NCBI GenBank assembly: GCA_002796995.1
Contig: PEKW01000015.1
Span: 186,001 to 250,000 of the forward strand
Direction: 5' to 3'
DNA from: Rhizobium sp.
GTDB lineage: Bacteria > Pseudomonadota > Alphaproteobacteria > Rhizobiales > Rhizobiaceae
Length of the DNA stretch: 64,000 bases
In this document: positions 1 through 8,965 of the stretch, one piece after another
How positions within the stretch are numbered: the stretch's first letter is position 1
Layout: the number at the start of each line of letters is the position of its first letter
Program-made: the position numbers and the translations under genes
The notes under the pieces: model-generated
Seen by the model: only the letters and a program-made list of their open reading frames with translations
Databases searched by the model: none
Told to the model about the DNA's origin: nothing

Positions 1-84
1 CTCGGCGCGGCCGGACACTTCACCGTCACCGGCGAGTGGAACGACGACCTGATGACCTCGGTCTTGGCACCCTCGGCCAGCTGA
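1..84 (+). CDS. nirK: Copper-containing nitrite reductase NirK, C-terminal end (partial)
   Basis: The window opens inside this gene; the first frame reads 27 codons to a TGA. The tail contains HFTVTGEWNDDLMTSV, which I recognise as the conserved C-terminus of NirK, the periplasmic copper enzyme that reduces nitrite to nitric oxide in denitrification. The copper sites lie upstream, outside the window. The order nirK-nirV-nnrR-pseudoazurin that follows supports the call. Too short for the ORF track. Confidence 0.85.
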   Translation, partial: LGAAGHFTVTGEWNDDLMTSVLAPSAS

Positions 85-94
85 TCAAGCCCAC

Positions 95-123
95 GCCCAT
101 GCCCGCACCGCGCGGGCATGGGC
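95..123 (+). terminator. Inverted repeat after nirK
   Basis: A perfect 12-bp stem (GCCCATGCCCGC / GCGGGCATGGGC) encloses a 5-base loop directly after the nirK stop. No T-run follows, so it may stabilise the nirK message or cut down read-through into nirV rather than terminate fully. Confidence 0.5.
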
Positions 124-167
124 TCCCACCTCATTTCCCACCGCTCGACTGCCTCCGGGAGGTCGCC

Positions 168-1064
168 ATGTCCGCCATCCGTCACGCCCAATTCGTCTCC
201 GGTGCCTCGGTCGTCTTGCCGGCGCTGCTGATGGTCGCTTTCGTCGGCGGCCTTGGCCTCCAGACAGGCCTGTTCCGGACAGCGCCTGCCGACATTCCCG
301 TACCGGCGACGATCCGGATCGAGCCGCATGATTTCACCTACCGGCCGGCCGGTGAGTTCTACAAGGACGGTTTCGCCGTTGACGCCCCGAAGGTCGAGGT
401 GCGTCGGACGCGGCCGCTCCACATCACCAAGTATCAGGTGACGACCGCCGAATACGACGCCTGCGTCGCTGAGGGCGCGTGCCCGGCCCGCGAGGCCACG
501 ACGCCCTCTTCGTTCGACCTGCCCGCGACGTCGATCAGCCATGACGACGCGACGGCCTATGCCCAGTGGCTGAGCACCCGCACCGACGCGGTGTGGATCC
601 TGCCGAGCGACGAGGACCTCGCATTCGCCGCCGGCTCGAAATTCCCGGATGATGCGCTAGGCGTCGATCCCGACAGCAAGAACCCCGCCCTGCGATGGCT
701 GGCAGACTACCAGCGCGAAGCGGCCCGCAAGGCCTCGCGCGATCCGGCACCGCAGCCGCTCGGCCGCTTCGGCGAGGGCGAATACGGCTTGGCCGACTTC
801 GCCGGCAATGTCTGGGAATGGACCTCGACCTGCAATCGCAAGGTGACCCTCGGTGAGGGCGCGAACGCCGCCTCTGCCAGCGAAAGCTGCGGTATCTACA
901 TCGCCTCCGGCAAACACCGTTCGCCGCTCAGCGCCTTCATCCGTGACCCGAAGAGCGGCGGCTGCTCGGTCGGCACGCCGCCCGACAATGTCGGTTTTCG
1001 GTTGATCCGTGACGATAGCTGGTATGCGAGGCTAGTTTTTGCCTTTCGTCAGGCTGCATCCTAG
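168..1064 (+). CDS. nirV: NirV, formylglycine-generating-enzyme-like protein
   Basis: A 298-aa protein. I chose ATG 168 because GGGAGG lies just upstream; the longer ORF from 36 runs through the end of nirK. A hydrophobic segment at about residues 10-30 looks like a signal anchor. The rest is an FGE-sulfatase/SUMF1 fold: the FAGNVWEWTSTC motif and the closing DNVGFRLIRD signature are both present. NirV regularly follows nirK in rhizobia and other denitrifiers; its biochemical role there is not settled, and maturation of or partnership with NirK is an inference. The short C-terminal tail after the FGE domain has no clear meaning. Confidence 0.8.
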   Translation: MSAIRHAQFVSGASVVLPALLMVAFVGGLGLQTGLFRTAPADIPVPATIRIEPHDFTYRPAGEFYKDGFAVDAPKVEVRRTRPLHITKYQVTTAEYDACVAEGACPAREATTPSSFDLPATSISHDDATAYAQWLSTRTDAVWILPSDEDLAFAAGSKFPDDALGVDPDSKNPALRWLADYQREAARKASRDPAPQPLGRFGEGEYGLADFAGNVWEWTSTCNRKVTLGEGANAASASESCGIYIASGKHRSPLSAFIRDPKSGGCSVGTPPDNVGFRLIRDDSWYARLVFAFRQAAS

Positions 1065-1157
1065 TCTAAAACCCGGGCTGATTGTTGCTCTTGGGCAGCC
1101 TCGTTCGGCACCCGGCACACTTTTTGGCGCGGGTGCTCGCAGAAAGGATCAGCGACG

Positions 1158-1859
1158 GTGAAGATCGATCGGACCGTCGTCAAGGCTCTTCCGCTGTTCG
1201 ACCGGATGAGCGACGAGGAGCTCGACAAGCTTCTGGCGCACGCGACCTCGCGACGGGTGCCGCAGGGTGAATGCGTATTCGAACAGGGCCAGCCCGCCGT
1301 CAGCTTCTATCTGCTCCTGCATGGCCGCCTGAAGGTGACCCAGGTCACCGAGGACGGGCAGCAGATCATCGTGCGGGTTGTGCATCCGGGCGATCTTTTC
1401 GGCTTTGCCAAGGCGCTGCAGCGCAGCGACTATCCCGGAACCGCGATTGCCGCCGCCGAAAGCCTGACTCTCGGCTGGCCGACGGACCTGTGGCCGAGCT
1501 TCGTCGAACACAATCCACGGCTCGCCGTCACCGCCATGCAGACGATCGGGCAGAGGCTCGAAGAGGCGCATACCCGTATCCGGGAAATGTCCACGCAGGA
1601 GGTCGAACGCCGCGTCGCCCACGCCGTCGTCCGCCTGGCGCGCAAGGCCGGCCGCAAGGAGGAAGGCGGCATCCGCATCGACTTCCCCATTTCCCGCCAG
1701 GACATCGCCGAAATGACCGGCACCACGCTGCACACGGTCTCGCGCATCCTCAGCGCCTGGGAGGGCCTGGGCCTGGTCGAGGGCGGCCGTCAGAAACTGC
1801 TGGTGACGAATATCGTCCGCCTGTCGGAACTCGCCGAAGGGTTCAAGGACCATCCGTGA
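1158..1859 (+). CDS. nnrR: Crp/Fnr-family regulator NnrR
   Basis: A 233-aa Crp/Fnr protein starting at GTG 1158 after AGAAAGGA. A cyclic-nucleotide-binding-like fold covers about residues 15-125 and a winged helix-turn-helix about 150-215 (SRQDIAEMTGTTLHTVSR is the recognition region). The N-terminal cysteine cluster that binds Fe-S in FNR is absent, which fits the NnrR/DNR group of nitric-oxide-responsive activators. NnrR is known to activate nirK and nor genes in rhizobia, and its place between nirV and pseudoazurin supports that role. NO sensing is inferred from the family. Confidence 0.8.
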   Translation: MKIDRTVVKALPLFDRMSDEELDKLLAHATSRRVPQGECVFEQGQPAVSFYLLLHGRLKVTQVTEDGQQIIVRVVHPGDLFGFAKALQRSDYPGTAIAAAESLTLGWPTDLWPSFVEHNPRLAVTAMQTIGQRLEEAHTRIREMSTQEVERRVAHAVVRLARKAGRKEEGGIRIDFPISRQDIAEMTGTTLHTVSRILSAWEGLGLVEGGRQKLLVTNIVRLSELAEGFKDHP

Positions 1860-1899
1860 GGCACCGAAACCGAAGCGGCGAAAAATTGCGCTTTGTTAG

Positions 1900-1913
1900 T
1901 TGCGCAAGCACAA
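1900..1913 (+). promoter_or_regulatory. Candidate FNR/NnrR box upstream of pseudoazurin
   Basis: TTGCGCAAGCACAA has the TTG-N8-CAA spacing of Crp/Fnr-type boxes and lies about 74 bases before the pseudoazurin start. The inner bases are far from the TTGAT/ATCAA consensus, so this is a weak match supported mainly by position. Confidence 0.3.
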
Positions 1914-1986
1914 AGAAGGGCTCGAACGAAGGGCGTATCTCCTGTCCCAACGGATCCGAAGGGTCCCGTTTTCAAGGAGATAAGAA

Positions 1987-2430
1987 ATGTCCATGATGTT
2001 GAAGCGCCTCGCTGCCGCCGCTGTCGTTCTTGCCGCCTTTGCCGGTTCTGCAGCCGCTGCCGATTATGAAGTCCATATGCTGAACAAGGGCAAAGACGGC
2101 GCCATGGTCTTCGAACCCGCTGGCATCAAGATCGCTGCGGGCGACACGGTCACTTTCGTCCCGACCGACAAGGGACACAATGCCGAGACCATCAAGGGCA
2201 TGCTTCCGGCCGGTGCGACCGAGTTCAAGGGCAAGATGAGCGAGAAGGTCACCGTGACCTTCGACGTGCCCGGCGCCTACGGCATCAAGTGCGCACCGCA
2301 TGTCGGCATGGGCATGGTCGGCCTCGTGGTCGTCGGCGACGCTCCGGCCGATCTCGATGCCTACAAGGATGTGAAGGTGCCGAAGAAGGCCCAGGAACGT
2401 TTAGCTGCCGCTCTTGCATCGCTGCAGTAG
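1987..2430 (+). CDS. azu: Pseudoazurin (type I copper protein)
   Basis: A 147-aa exported cupredoxin with a signal peptide cleaved near residue 24 (AAA-ADYEV). The type I copper ligands are visible with family spacing: His64 (KGHN), Cys102, His105 and Met110 in [11 protein letters not shown]. The 38-residue His-Cys gap and the 3- and 5-residue gaps after it match known pseudoazurins. The protein carries electrons in the periplasm to NirK. AAGGAG just upstream sets the start. It probably forms its own transcription unit, with a strong terminator behind it. Confidence 0.92.
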   Translation: MSMMLKRLAAAAVVLAAFAGSAAAADYEVHMLNKGKDGAMVFEPAGIKIAAGDTVTFVPTDKGHNAETIKGMLPAGATEFKGKMSEKVTVTFDVPGAYGIKCAPHVGMGMVGLVVVGDAPADLDAYKDVKVPKKAQERLAAALASLQ

Positions 2431-2452
2431 TCCCTGCCTTGCAAGCCATAAG

Positions 2453-2487
2453 AGGCCCGCGCCGGTAATCATCGGCGCGGGCCTTTC
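2453..2487 (+). terminator. Rho-independent terminator of pseudoazurin
   Basis: A perfect 12-bp GC-rich stem (AGGCCCGCGCCG / CGGCGCGGGCCT) with an 8-base loop is followed by TTTCC, 22 bases after the pseudoazurin stop. Confidence 0.85.
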
Positions 2488-2584
2488 CGTTCCTAGTCCT
2501 GCAAATCACGATCGGACAAGCTGGCCGATTGCGCCCACGCGGCTTCGAAACTAGTTTCGGCGGAAACAGGCACAGGATCATCGC

Positions 2585-3184
2585 GTGAAATCAGCCATAG
2601 CACTCAGTCTCATCATGACCTGCCTTGCGGCAATATCTCCCGCTGCGGCGGCAGAATGGCAGCCCGTGGAAAAGGTGCAGACCTATTCGGTGCCCGGCGT
2701 CAGCGGCGCGGAACTCTACGCTTCGATCGGTGCGCGGGGACCGAAGCTCAGCATCGGCACCCGGGCGATCGCCCAGACCAGTTTTGCCCTGACCTGGACC
2801 CGCAAATACGAAACGCGCGGCGACGACTGTGTGCTGGCGACGGCCAAGCCCAAGCTCATCATCACCTATGTCCTGCCGAAACCGGCCAATGCCCTGCCGG
2901 CGCCGGTCAAGGCCAACTGGGAGAGTTTCATCAGCGGCGTGCGCGATCATGAACGTGTCCACGGCGACTATATCGTCGAGATGGTGAAACAGATCGAGGC
3001 GGCGACGGTCGGGCTGACCGTGCCGGCGGATCCCAAATGCCGCAAGATCAGGGAGGAGATGACCAAGCGTCTCGGCGCCCTGTCGCAGGAACAACGCCAG
3101 CGCAGCCGCGACTTCGACCGCGTCGAGCTCAGCCCCGGCGGCAATGTTCATACGCTCATCCTTCAGCTGGTGAACGGCGGGTAG
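2585..3184 (+). CDS. Secreted DUF922 protein with HExxH motif
   Basis: A 199-aa protein with a signal peptide (cleavage near residue 22, AAAA-EW). The GVRDHERVHGDY segment holds an H122-E-R-V-H126 motif, the zinc-protease-like signature of the DUF922 family, and two cysteines could form a disulfide. DUF922 members are thought to be zinc peptidases acting in the periplasm; no substrate is known. It sits alone, with a terminator before it and a long non-coding stretch after it. Confidence 0.7.
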   Translation: MKSAIALSLIMTCLAAISPAAAAEWQPVEKVQTYSVPGVSGAELYASIGARGPKLSIGTRAIAQTSFALTWTRKYETRGDDCVLATAKPKLIITYVLPKPANALPAPVKANWESFISGVRDHERVHGDYIVEMVKQIEAATVGLTVPADPKCRKIREEMTKRLGALSQEQRQRSRDFDRVELSPGGNVHTLILQLVNGG

Positions 3185-3695
3185 ACGTCTCTGTAAACCG
3201 ACTCCGGAATGGATGCCGGACAGCGGGTGTGTGGGCGATCCGCATTTGACACACGCGGTGCGCAAAGTGTCCGTCGTCTGCTCCAGGCAAGCAGTTCTGT
3301 GCCGAAAATGGAGGCGTCGAGGGGATTTGCGCGGCGACCGATCGTCAGGGCAGCCGGCCCGGACTGGCAAATGGCGCCAAGGGCCGCGACGATGCGCACG
3401 CCTTAGCCACAATCTCCTGTCGTATGTAATGAAGTGCTAACGGAGTATTGTCGCATCAGCGCTTGCGCAGACGAGTATTTTCAATGTGTTGACCGGACCT
3501 TGGCCGCCGTGCGATGTCGCATTTCCGGCGAGAAACTCCGCAATTGCGCTACCCCCGAATCTGTGCCACAAATTACGTGTGGTTGCGTTTGGGAGAGCTC
3601 AGCCACTTGAAAGCGGGAATATTTTCCGTGGCATACGGGGCGGTTGGAGGCTGCTCCGCTGATGACGATCAGGAAATATTTTTGGGAGGAAAGCC
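3185..3695 (+). other. 511-base intergenic region before the sensor operon
   Basis: No credible gene. The ORFs listed here lack start signals and family resemblance. The region is less GC-rich than its surroundings. A small dyad CCACA-N7-TGTGG lies at 3566-3582. The AGGAAATATTTTTGGGAGGAAAG stretch at the end gives the ribosome site of the following response regulator. It probably holds the promoter and leader of the 3696 operon. Confidence 0.6.
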
Positions 3696-4385
3696 ATGTC
3701 GCGGGCAGAATTGTCCGACCACTTGCTTTCGATAAAATCGGCGTTGGTGATCGATGATCATCCGCTTTATTGCGATGCTCTCGCGACCACGATGGAGAGC
3801 ATATTCAATACCCGACGGATTCGAACAGCAACTTCGCTGGGCGAGGCGCTGCAGCAGTTGCGGATGCGCTTCTCGCCCGATCTGATCATACTCGACCTCA
3901 ACCTGCCGGATGCGTCCGGATTGAGCGGATTTATGAAGATCAAGGAGAAGACGCCGGACATTCCGGTCATCGTCATCTCGGCGATCACCACGGAAGGCGT
4001 CGTGCAGTCCGTCATGGCCGCCGGCGCTGCGGGCTTCATCCCGAAGGACACCGGCCGGCAGACCTTCCAGGACGCGATGCGCGACATCTGGAACGGCAAG
4101 ACCTATGTGCCGCCGGGCTATACCCTGCCGACGCGGGCGCAGGCCACGGACCGTTCGGTCGAAACCATATCGCGCAAGATCGCCCACCTGTCGCAACAGC
4201 AGACCCGCATTCTCAGCCTGATCTGCGAAGGCATGCCGAACAAGCTGATCGCCTACGAGATGCAATTGGCCGAGGCCACCGTGAAGGCGCATATCACGGC
4301 ACTGCTGCGCCGGCTCGGCGTGCACAATCGTACGCAGGCGGCGATGCTCGTGCGGGAAGTCTCGATCCGCCATAGCCTGCAGTGA
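3696..4385 (+). CDS. LuxR/NarL-type response regulator
   Basis: A 229-aa two-domain regulator. The receiver domain covers residues 13-130, with the acidic pair D20-D21, phosphoacceptor D67 in ILDLNLP, and the conserved lysine in FIPKD. A LuxR-type helix-turn-helix follows at about 160-225 (MPNKLIAYEMQLAEATVKAHI). TGGGAGG precedes the ATG. It overlaps the FIST gene by 4 bases and is followed by a hybrid kinase. A similar trio near quinoprotein ethanol dehydrogenase genes is known in Pseudomonas (ErbR/ErcS' region), so control of the neighbouring PQQ-dehydrogenase genes is a reasonable inference. Confidence 0.85.
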   Translation: MSRAELSDHLLSIKSALVIDDHPLYCDALATTMESIFNTRRIRTATSLGEALQQLRMRFSPDLIILDLNLPDASGLSGFMKIKEKTPDIPVIVISAITTEGVVQSVMAAGAAGFIPKDTGRQTFQDAMRDIWNGKTYVPPGYTLPTRAQATDRSVETISRKIAHLSQQQTRILSLICEGMPNKLIAYEMQLAEATVKAHITALLRRLGVHNRTQAAMLVREVSIRHSLQ

Positions 4386-5602
4386 CGGAGCCGCGCGCGG
4401 TGGCGGGCCTTTCACAGGAGGACAGCGGCACGGTGACGGCTCTGGAGGATCTCGAACGCAGCCCCGCGAAGGCGGTGCGGATTGCCGTGTCCCATGCCGA
4501 CGAGCCGGCGGCGGCGCTTGCCGACATCCGCCGCCAGCTCGACCATGCCCGGCCGAGCTTCATCCTGCTTTTCGTGCCGAACCGCCTCTCGCCGGAAGAT
4601 ATCGCCGCGGCATTGCCTGCGGCCCTGCCGGACGCCGTGGTCTTCGGCTGCACGACGGCCGGACAGATCACGCCGCGCGGTTATGAAGACGACGCACTGG
4701 TGGCCCTTGCCTTCGAGCGGGGCCATTTTCGTGTGGCGTCGACGCTGTTCAGTCCAATCTCTCCGGTATCGATCGCCGAGGTTGTGCAGCAGACCGAGCG
4801 CCTGGCAGAGCAGTTCCGTGCCACCCCGGGCCGCAAGCGGCTGGCGCTCATCTTTGCCGACGGGCTCTCCAAGCAGGAGGACATTCTGGTCGCTGCCCTG
4901 GAAGCCGGGCTGAAGGATATCCCGGTCTTCGGCGGATCGGCCGGCGACGGCCTGCGGTTCGAGCGGACCCAGGTGCTGCGCAATGGCGAGTTCCACAGCA
5001 ATGCCGCGCTGCTGCTGTTGCTGGAGACCGACCTCGCCTTCTGCGGTCTCGGCTTCGACCACTTCCAGCCGACCGAGAGCCGCATGGTGGTCACCAAGGC
5101 GGTACCCGAGGAGCGGCTGGTGCTGGAGATCAACGGCTCGCCGGCGGCCGAGGAATATGCCCGACTGGTCGGCGTGCCCGTCGATGCGCTGTCCCCGACG
5201 ATCTTCGCGGAGAACCCGGTTCTCGTTCGCAACGGCAATATCTACCATGTGAGGGCGATCCAGCAGATCCACGGCGAGCATGGCCTGACCTTCCTGTCGG
5301 CGATCGACAACGGGCTGCTGCTGACCCTCGGCCGCGGCAAGGAGATCATTCGTACGCTCGACAGCGGGCTGACCGTCACCGACAAGCAGGGAGAGGCGCC
5401 GGATTTCATCCTTGGTTTCGACTGTTATCTGCGCAAGCTCGAGATCGACAGGAAGGGGCTGGAGGCCGAGGCCTCCGACCGCTTCCGCGAACGCCGCGTC
5501 GTCGGCTTCAGCACCTATGGCGAACAGCATCTTGGCGTGCACGTGAACCAGACCTTCGTCGGCGTCGCCTTTTTCCGCCCCAGGGGGAGCGCGCCGCTGT
5601 GA
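4382..5602 (+). CDS. FIST-domain signalling protein
   Basis: A 406-aa cytoplasmic protein with FIST N-terminal (about 30-235) and FIST C-terminal (about 240-385) domains. Recognisable pieces are PDAVVFGCTTAGQI, the VFGGSAGDG turn and the NPVLVRNGNIYHVRAI segment. FIST domains are predicted small-ligand sensors linked to histidine kinases; the ligand is unknown. The GTG start at 4382 overlaps the stop of the response regulator (GTGA), and its own stop overlaps the kinase start the same way, so the three proteins should be made together. It may present a signal to the kinase, which has no membrane segment of its own. Confidence 0.85.
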   Translation: MTEPRAVAGLSQEDSGTVTALEDLERSPAKAVRIAVSHADEPAAALADIRRQLDHARPSFILLFVPNRLSPEDIAAALPAALPDAVVFGCTTAGQITPRGYEDDALVALAFERGHFRVASTLFSPISPVSIAEVVQQTERLAEQFRATPGRKRLALIFADGLSKQEDILVAALEAGLKDIPVFGGSAGDGLRFERTQVLRNGEFHSNAALLLLLETDLAFCGLGFDHFQPTESRMVVTKAVPEERLVLEINGSPAAEEYARLVGVPVDALSPTIFAENPVLVRNGNIYHVRAIQQIHGEHGLTFLSAIDNGLLLTLGRGKEIIRTLDSGLTVTDKQGEAPDFILGFDCYLRKLEIDRKGLEAEASDRFRERRVVGFSTYGEQHLGVHVNQTFVGVAFFRPRGSAPL

Positions 5603-7845
5603 TCGATCCGAGCGACCCGTATGAAATCCAGATCGCCAAGCAGGCGAAGATCATCGAGGCGCTGATCAACCGTGCCGAGCGCGGCCATGAGGTGGGCGGC
5701 ACCGCCTATTCCCTGTTCCAATCGGCGATCGCGTTGCAGACCGAGGTCTGGGAGAAAACCAAGGACCTGGAAAAGGCACTCGACACGCTCGGCCGCGCAT
5801 CGAGCGAGCTGGAAATCGCCTATCAGGCGCAGGAGCGCATCCAGCGGAACCTCGCCGATGCCATGGTAGCGATGGAAGGCGGCTTCGCGCTGTTTTCCGA
5901 GGACAAGCTGCAGGTCTGCAACAGCCAGTTCCGCCACCTGCTGCCGGATGTCGAGGAGCTGATCAAGCCGGGGCTCGCCTTCGACGACTATCTCGCGGCC
6001 GTCAATTCGAGCCGCTATCTGTCGCGCGAGGAGGGTGAGGGCGCCACGACCAGGAGCGGTGTCACGGCCACAGCGCAGGGACCTGCGGGGCAGCGCTTTT
6101 CCTCCTTCGTCATGGCATTGCGCAATGATCGCTGGTTCCAGATCTCCTATCGTCAGACCAGTTCGGACAACATGGCCGTCCTGCAGACCGAGATCACCGA
6201 TCTGGTGCGGGAAAACCGGCGCGAGAAGAACCGGCTGATCGACCAACAGGCGCATCTGCTGCAGGCCGCCTTCGATCACATGTCGCTCGGCGTCTGCACG
6301 TTTTCGTCCGGTGGCGAGCTCCTGGTGCGCAACGAACGGTTCGGGGAGTTGCTCGGCATACCGCTTCCGCTGCTGAAGAAGGGCACGCGCTTCCAGCGGA
6401 TCATCGAGCATATCGAGCGCCACGAGATACTCGACAGGCGTTCGCAGGGGCCGGAATTCGCCGGCTGGTTCAAGGCGCTCCGGCGCGGCGAGACCGTGCA
6501 GCGGCGCTTTCGCCGACGCGACGGCATGAGCCTCGACATGCGGCTTCATTCGCTTCCGGACGACGGCTTCATCGTTTCGATCATGGACGTCACCGCCGAA
6601 ACGGAAGCCGCGGCCCTGCTAGAGCGGCGGGTACAGGAGCGCACGGCCGAGCTTACCGAAGCGAACCGGCTCTTGCAGGTCCACGCGAACGAGCAGACGA
6701 AGATCGAAGGCGCGCTCCGGCAGGCGAAAGAGGCGGCCGAAGCCGCGCATGTCTCGAAGACGCGCTTCCTCGCCGCGGCCAGTCATGACCTGCTGCAGCC
6801 GATCAATGCGGCCAAGCTCTATCTCTCCACCCTCACCGAAACCGTCGAACAGTCCGAAGCCAAGGAGGTTGTCAGCCGCCTCAACAGGTCTTTCAACTCG
6901 ATCGAGACCCTGCTGCAGGCCCTTCTCGACATTTCGCGTCTCGACAGCTCGGGCGCCGAGTTCAACATCACGTCCTTCAGCCTCGGCAACATGCTGCAGG
7001 GGCTGGCGGAAGACCTGGCGCCGCTCGCTGCGGAGAAGGGCATAGAGTTGACCATCGTGCCGTCGAGCCGATGGGTAACCAGCGACCAGCGCTATCTGAT
7101 GCGCTGCGTGCAGAATCTGATGGCCAATGCGATCCAGTATACCGAGCGCGGCCGTGTGCTGGTGGGCTGCCGGCTTGCCGGCAACCGCTTTCGGATCGAG
7201 GTGTGGGACACCGGGATCGGCATTTCGGAGAAGGACAAGGCGCGGGTCTTCAAGGAATTCACCCGGGGCGGCGGCGGCAAGGGCACCGGCATGGGCCTGG
7301 GCCTGTCGATCGTGGAGCGCGCGTGCCGGCATCTCGACCACCCCGTCCGGCTCGAATCGCGGCTCGGCCACGGTTCGATGTTTTCGATCGAGGTGCCGCT
7401 TGCCGCGCCCGGTTATGTCGGCAGCGGCGAGAGCGCCATGGTCGAGGCGATGCCCGAGGGCAGCCTCGATCTCATCGTCATGATCGTCGAGAACGATGCC
7501 GACGAGCTCCATGCCATGACGCGCAAGCTGGAAAACTGGGGGGCAAGCGTTCTGGCGGCAGGATCGACGGCGGAGGCCGTGGCGCTGATGCAGGAGATTG
7601 GCACGCCGCCGGATATCCTGCTCGCGGATTACCAGCTGGACGACGAGGATACCGGCATAGACACGATACGCACGCTGAGGGCTCTGTCGGGCGAAGAGAT
7701 CCCGGCGGTCATCATCTCGGCCAATCGCCAGCGCGAGCTCTTCCAGCTCGGCCAGGAAATGTCGTTCTCCGTGCTCAACAAGCCGGTACAACTGGTGCGG
7801 CTGAGGGCGCTCATCGACTGGCAGACCCGTGGCCGCGCGGCATGA
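5599..7845 (+). CDS. Soluble hybrid histidine kinase (PAS-PAS-HisKA-HATPase-REC)
   Basis: A 748-aa kinase with a GTG start overlapping the FIST stop. There is no signal peptide or membrane helix. Two PAS-like regions (about 85-200 and 215-335) lead through a coiled coil (335-385) to the HisKA box with H396 in AAASHDLLQP, the ATPase motifs (N box NLMANAIQYT, DTGIGI, GMGLGLSIV) and a C-terminal receiver with D677 in LLADYQ. The SHDLLQP box and architecture resemble the NahK/ErcS' group. It probably passes phosphate to the LuxR-type regulator at 3696. The input is likely cytoplasmic, possibly through FIST. Confidence 0.87.
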   Translation: MIDPSDPYEIQIAKQAKIIEALINRAERGHEVGGTAYSLFQSAIALQTEVWEKTKDLEKALDTLGRASSELEIAYQAQERIQRNLADAMVAMEGGFALFSEDKLQVCNSQFRHLLPDVEELIKPGLAFDDYLAAVNSSRYLSREEGEGATTRSGVTATAQGPAGQRFSSFVMALRNDRWFQISYRQTSSDNMAVLQTEITDLVRENRREKNRLIDQQAHLLQAAFDHMSLGVCTFSSGGELLVRNERFGELLGIPLPLLKKGTRFQRIIEHIERHEILDRRSQGPEFAGWFKALRRGETVQRRFRRRDGMSLDMRLHSLPDDGFIVSIMDVTAETEAAALLERRVQERTAELTEANRLLQVHANEQTKIEGALRQAKEAAEAAHVSKTRFLAAASHDLLQPINAAKLYLSTLTETVEQSEAKEVVSRLNRSFNSIETLLQALLDISRLDSSGAEFNITSFSLGNMLQGLAEDLAPLAAEKGIELTIVPSSRWVTSDQRYLMRCVQNLMANAIQYTERGRVLVGCRLAGNRFRIEVWDTGIGISEKDKARVFKEFTRGGGGKGTGMGLGLSIVERACRHLDHPVRLESRLGHGSMFSIEVPLAAPGYVGSGESAMVEAMPEGSLDLIVMIVENDADELHAMTRKLENWGASVLAAGSTAEAVALMQEIGTPPDILLADYQLDDEDTGIDTIRTLRALSGEEIPAVIISANRQRELFQLGQEMSFSVLNKPVQLVRLRALIDWQTRGRAA

Positions 7846-7919
7846 GCCAATACCGACCAATGTCTGCGGTGACTAGCGCGCCGGCCGGACTAGGCTCAAC
7901 GGAAAAAGGGAGGTTTGCC

Positions 7920-8600
7920 ATGCGCGTCTTTCTGCTTCTTCTCGTCTTCCTCGGCCTGACCTCCGCGCCGCTCTCGGCCGCGGAGACCTATGATCTGCTG
8001 TTCCGCAAGGGCGCTCTCTCCGGCCTCGAGCCATCGCCGCCGCCGCCCGAGGGCGCAAAGGGAACCGACACGCTGGTCTATGAGCGCGTGGTCTCTCCCC
8101 TGAAGAAGGGCGAATCCGCCGACAAAGACACGATCGGCCTGCAACTGACCTCGGACGACAACGTCGCCCTGATCCTGCACCGCGGCCCGCAGATGCGTTT
8201 CATCGGCACCTTCCCGGCCTCGGTCGGCAATCCGCTCATCATGTATTTCCTCGAAAGCGCGCTTGCCGACATTGCGAAACAGTCGGGCGGCAGTCCGTTC
8301 TACATGCGCAACCGGATCAAGGAGGCCCTGCTGAAGGATGCCGAAATCGTGCCGGTCTCGCTTCACTTCGGCGAGCGTGACATATCCGCGAGACAGGTGA
8401 CGATCCGGCCGTTCGCCGAGGACAAGGCTCGGGCCCAGATGGGGCGCTTCGCCGAGCTGGCGCTTGCCGTCACCGTTTCGCAGGACATACCCGGGTGGTA
8501 CTACTCGTTGCAGGCCACTGTTCCTGAAGGCAAGGGCGAGGCGGATATCGGCTACACCGCGGCGATCACCCTGTCGGACGGCGGGGAGAACAAGCCATGA
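7920..8600 (+). CDS. Exported protein of unknown function in the quinoprotein locus
   Basis: A 226-aa protein starting at ATG 7920 behind AAAGGGAGG; the longer ORF from 7071 is a shadow of the kinase gene. A signal peptide ends near residue 20 (LSA-AETYD). The mature part is hydrophilic and has no cysteine or motif that I recognise. It overlaps the next exported protein by 4 bases (ATGA), so the two are probably partners. The 75-base gap after the kinase leaves room for a separate promoter. Confidence 0.65.
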   Translation: MRVFLLLLVFLGLTSAPLSAAETYDLLFRKGALSGLEPSPPPPEGAKGTDTLVYERVVSPLKKGESADKDTIGLQLTSDDNVALILHRGPQMRFIGTFPASVGNPLIMYFLESALADIAKQSGGSPFYMRNRIKEALLKDAEIVPVSLHFGERDISARQVTIRPFAEDKARAQMGRFAELALAVTVSQDIPGWYYSLQATVPEGKGEADIGYTAAITLSDGGENKP

Positions 8601-8947
8601 GGCGGGCGGCGCTCTGCCTCGCGGCGACCCTGCTGGCCGCGCCGGCCCTCGGGCAGAGCGTTTCCGAGCGCCTGAACGACTATCCGACCGAGGCCCGCAC
8701 GGACTATGTCTTCGGCTGCATGGCGACCAATGGTCAGAACCGCGAGGTGCTGCGCAAATGCGCCTGTTCCATCGACACCATCGCGTCGATCCTGCCTTAC
8801 GAGAAATATGTCGAGGCCGAGACGGTGCTCGCCCTGCAGCAGGGAAGCGGCGAACAGCTGGCGATGTACAAGACGGCGGTCGTGTCGCAGACCATGGTCG
8901 CTGAACTCAGACGCGCCCAGGCCGAGGCCGAGATGCTCTGCTTCTGA
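8597..8947 (+). CDS. Small exported cysteine-containing protein, unknown function
   Basis: A 116-aa protein with a signal peptide ending after about residue 19 (ALG-QSVSE). The mature region has four cysteines (FGC, KCAC and the penultimate residue), suggesting two disulfides in the periplasm. I do not recognise a family. It is coupled to the preceding exported gene by an ATGA overlap and converges on the SoxYZ-like carrier. Confidence 0.65.
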   Translation: MRRAALCLAATLLAAPALGQSVSERLNDYPTEARTDYVFGCMATNGQNREVLRKCACSIDTIASILPYEKYVEAETVLALQQGSGEQLAMYKTAVVSQTMVAELRRAQAEAEMLCF

Positions 8948-8965
8948 GGATCGCTCTTCAGCGCG

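Noticed and set aside
168-1064. NirV as a true sulfatase-modifying enzyme
   Set aside because: The FGE-like fold is clear, but there is no sulfatase nearby and nirK context fits NirV.
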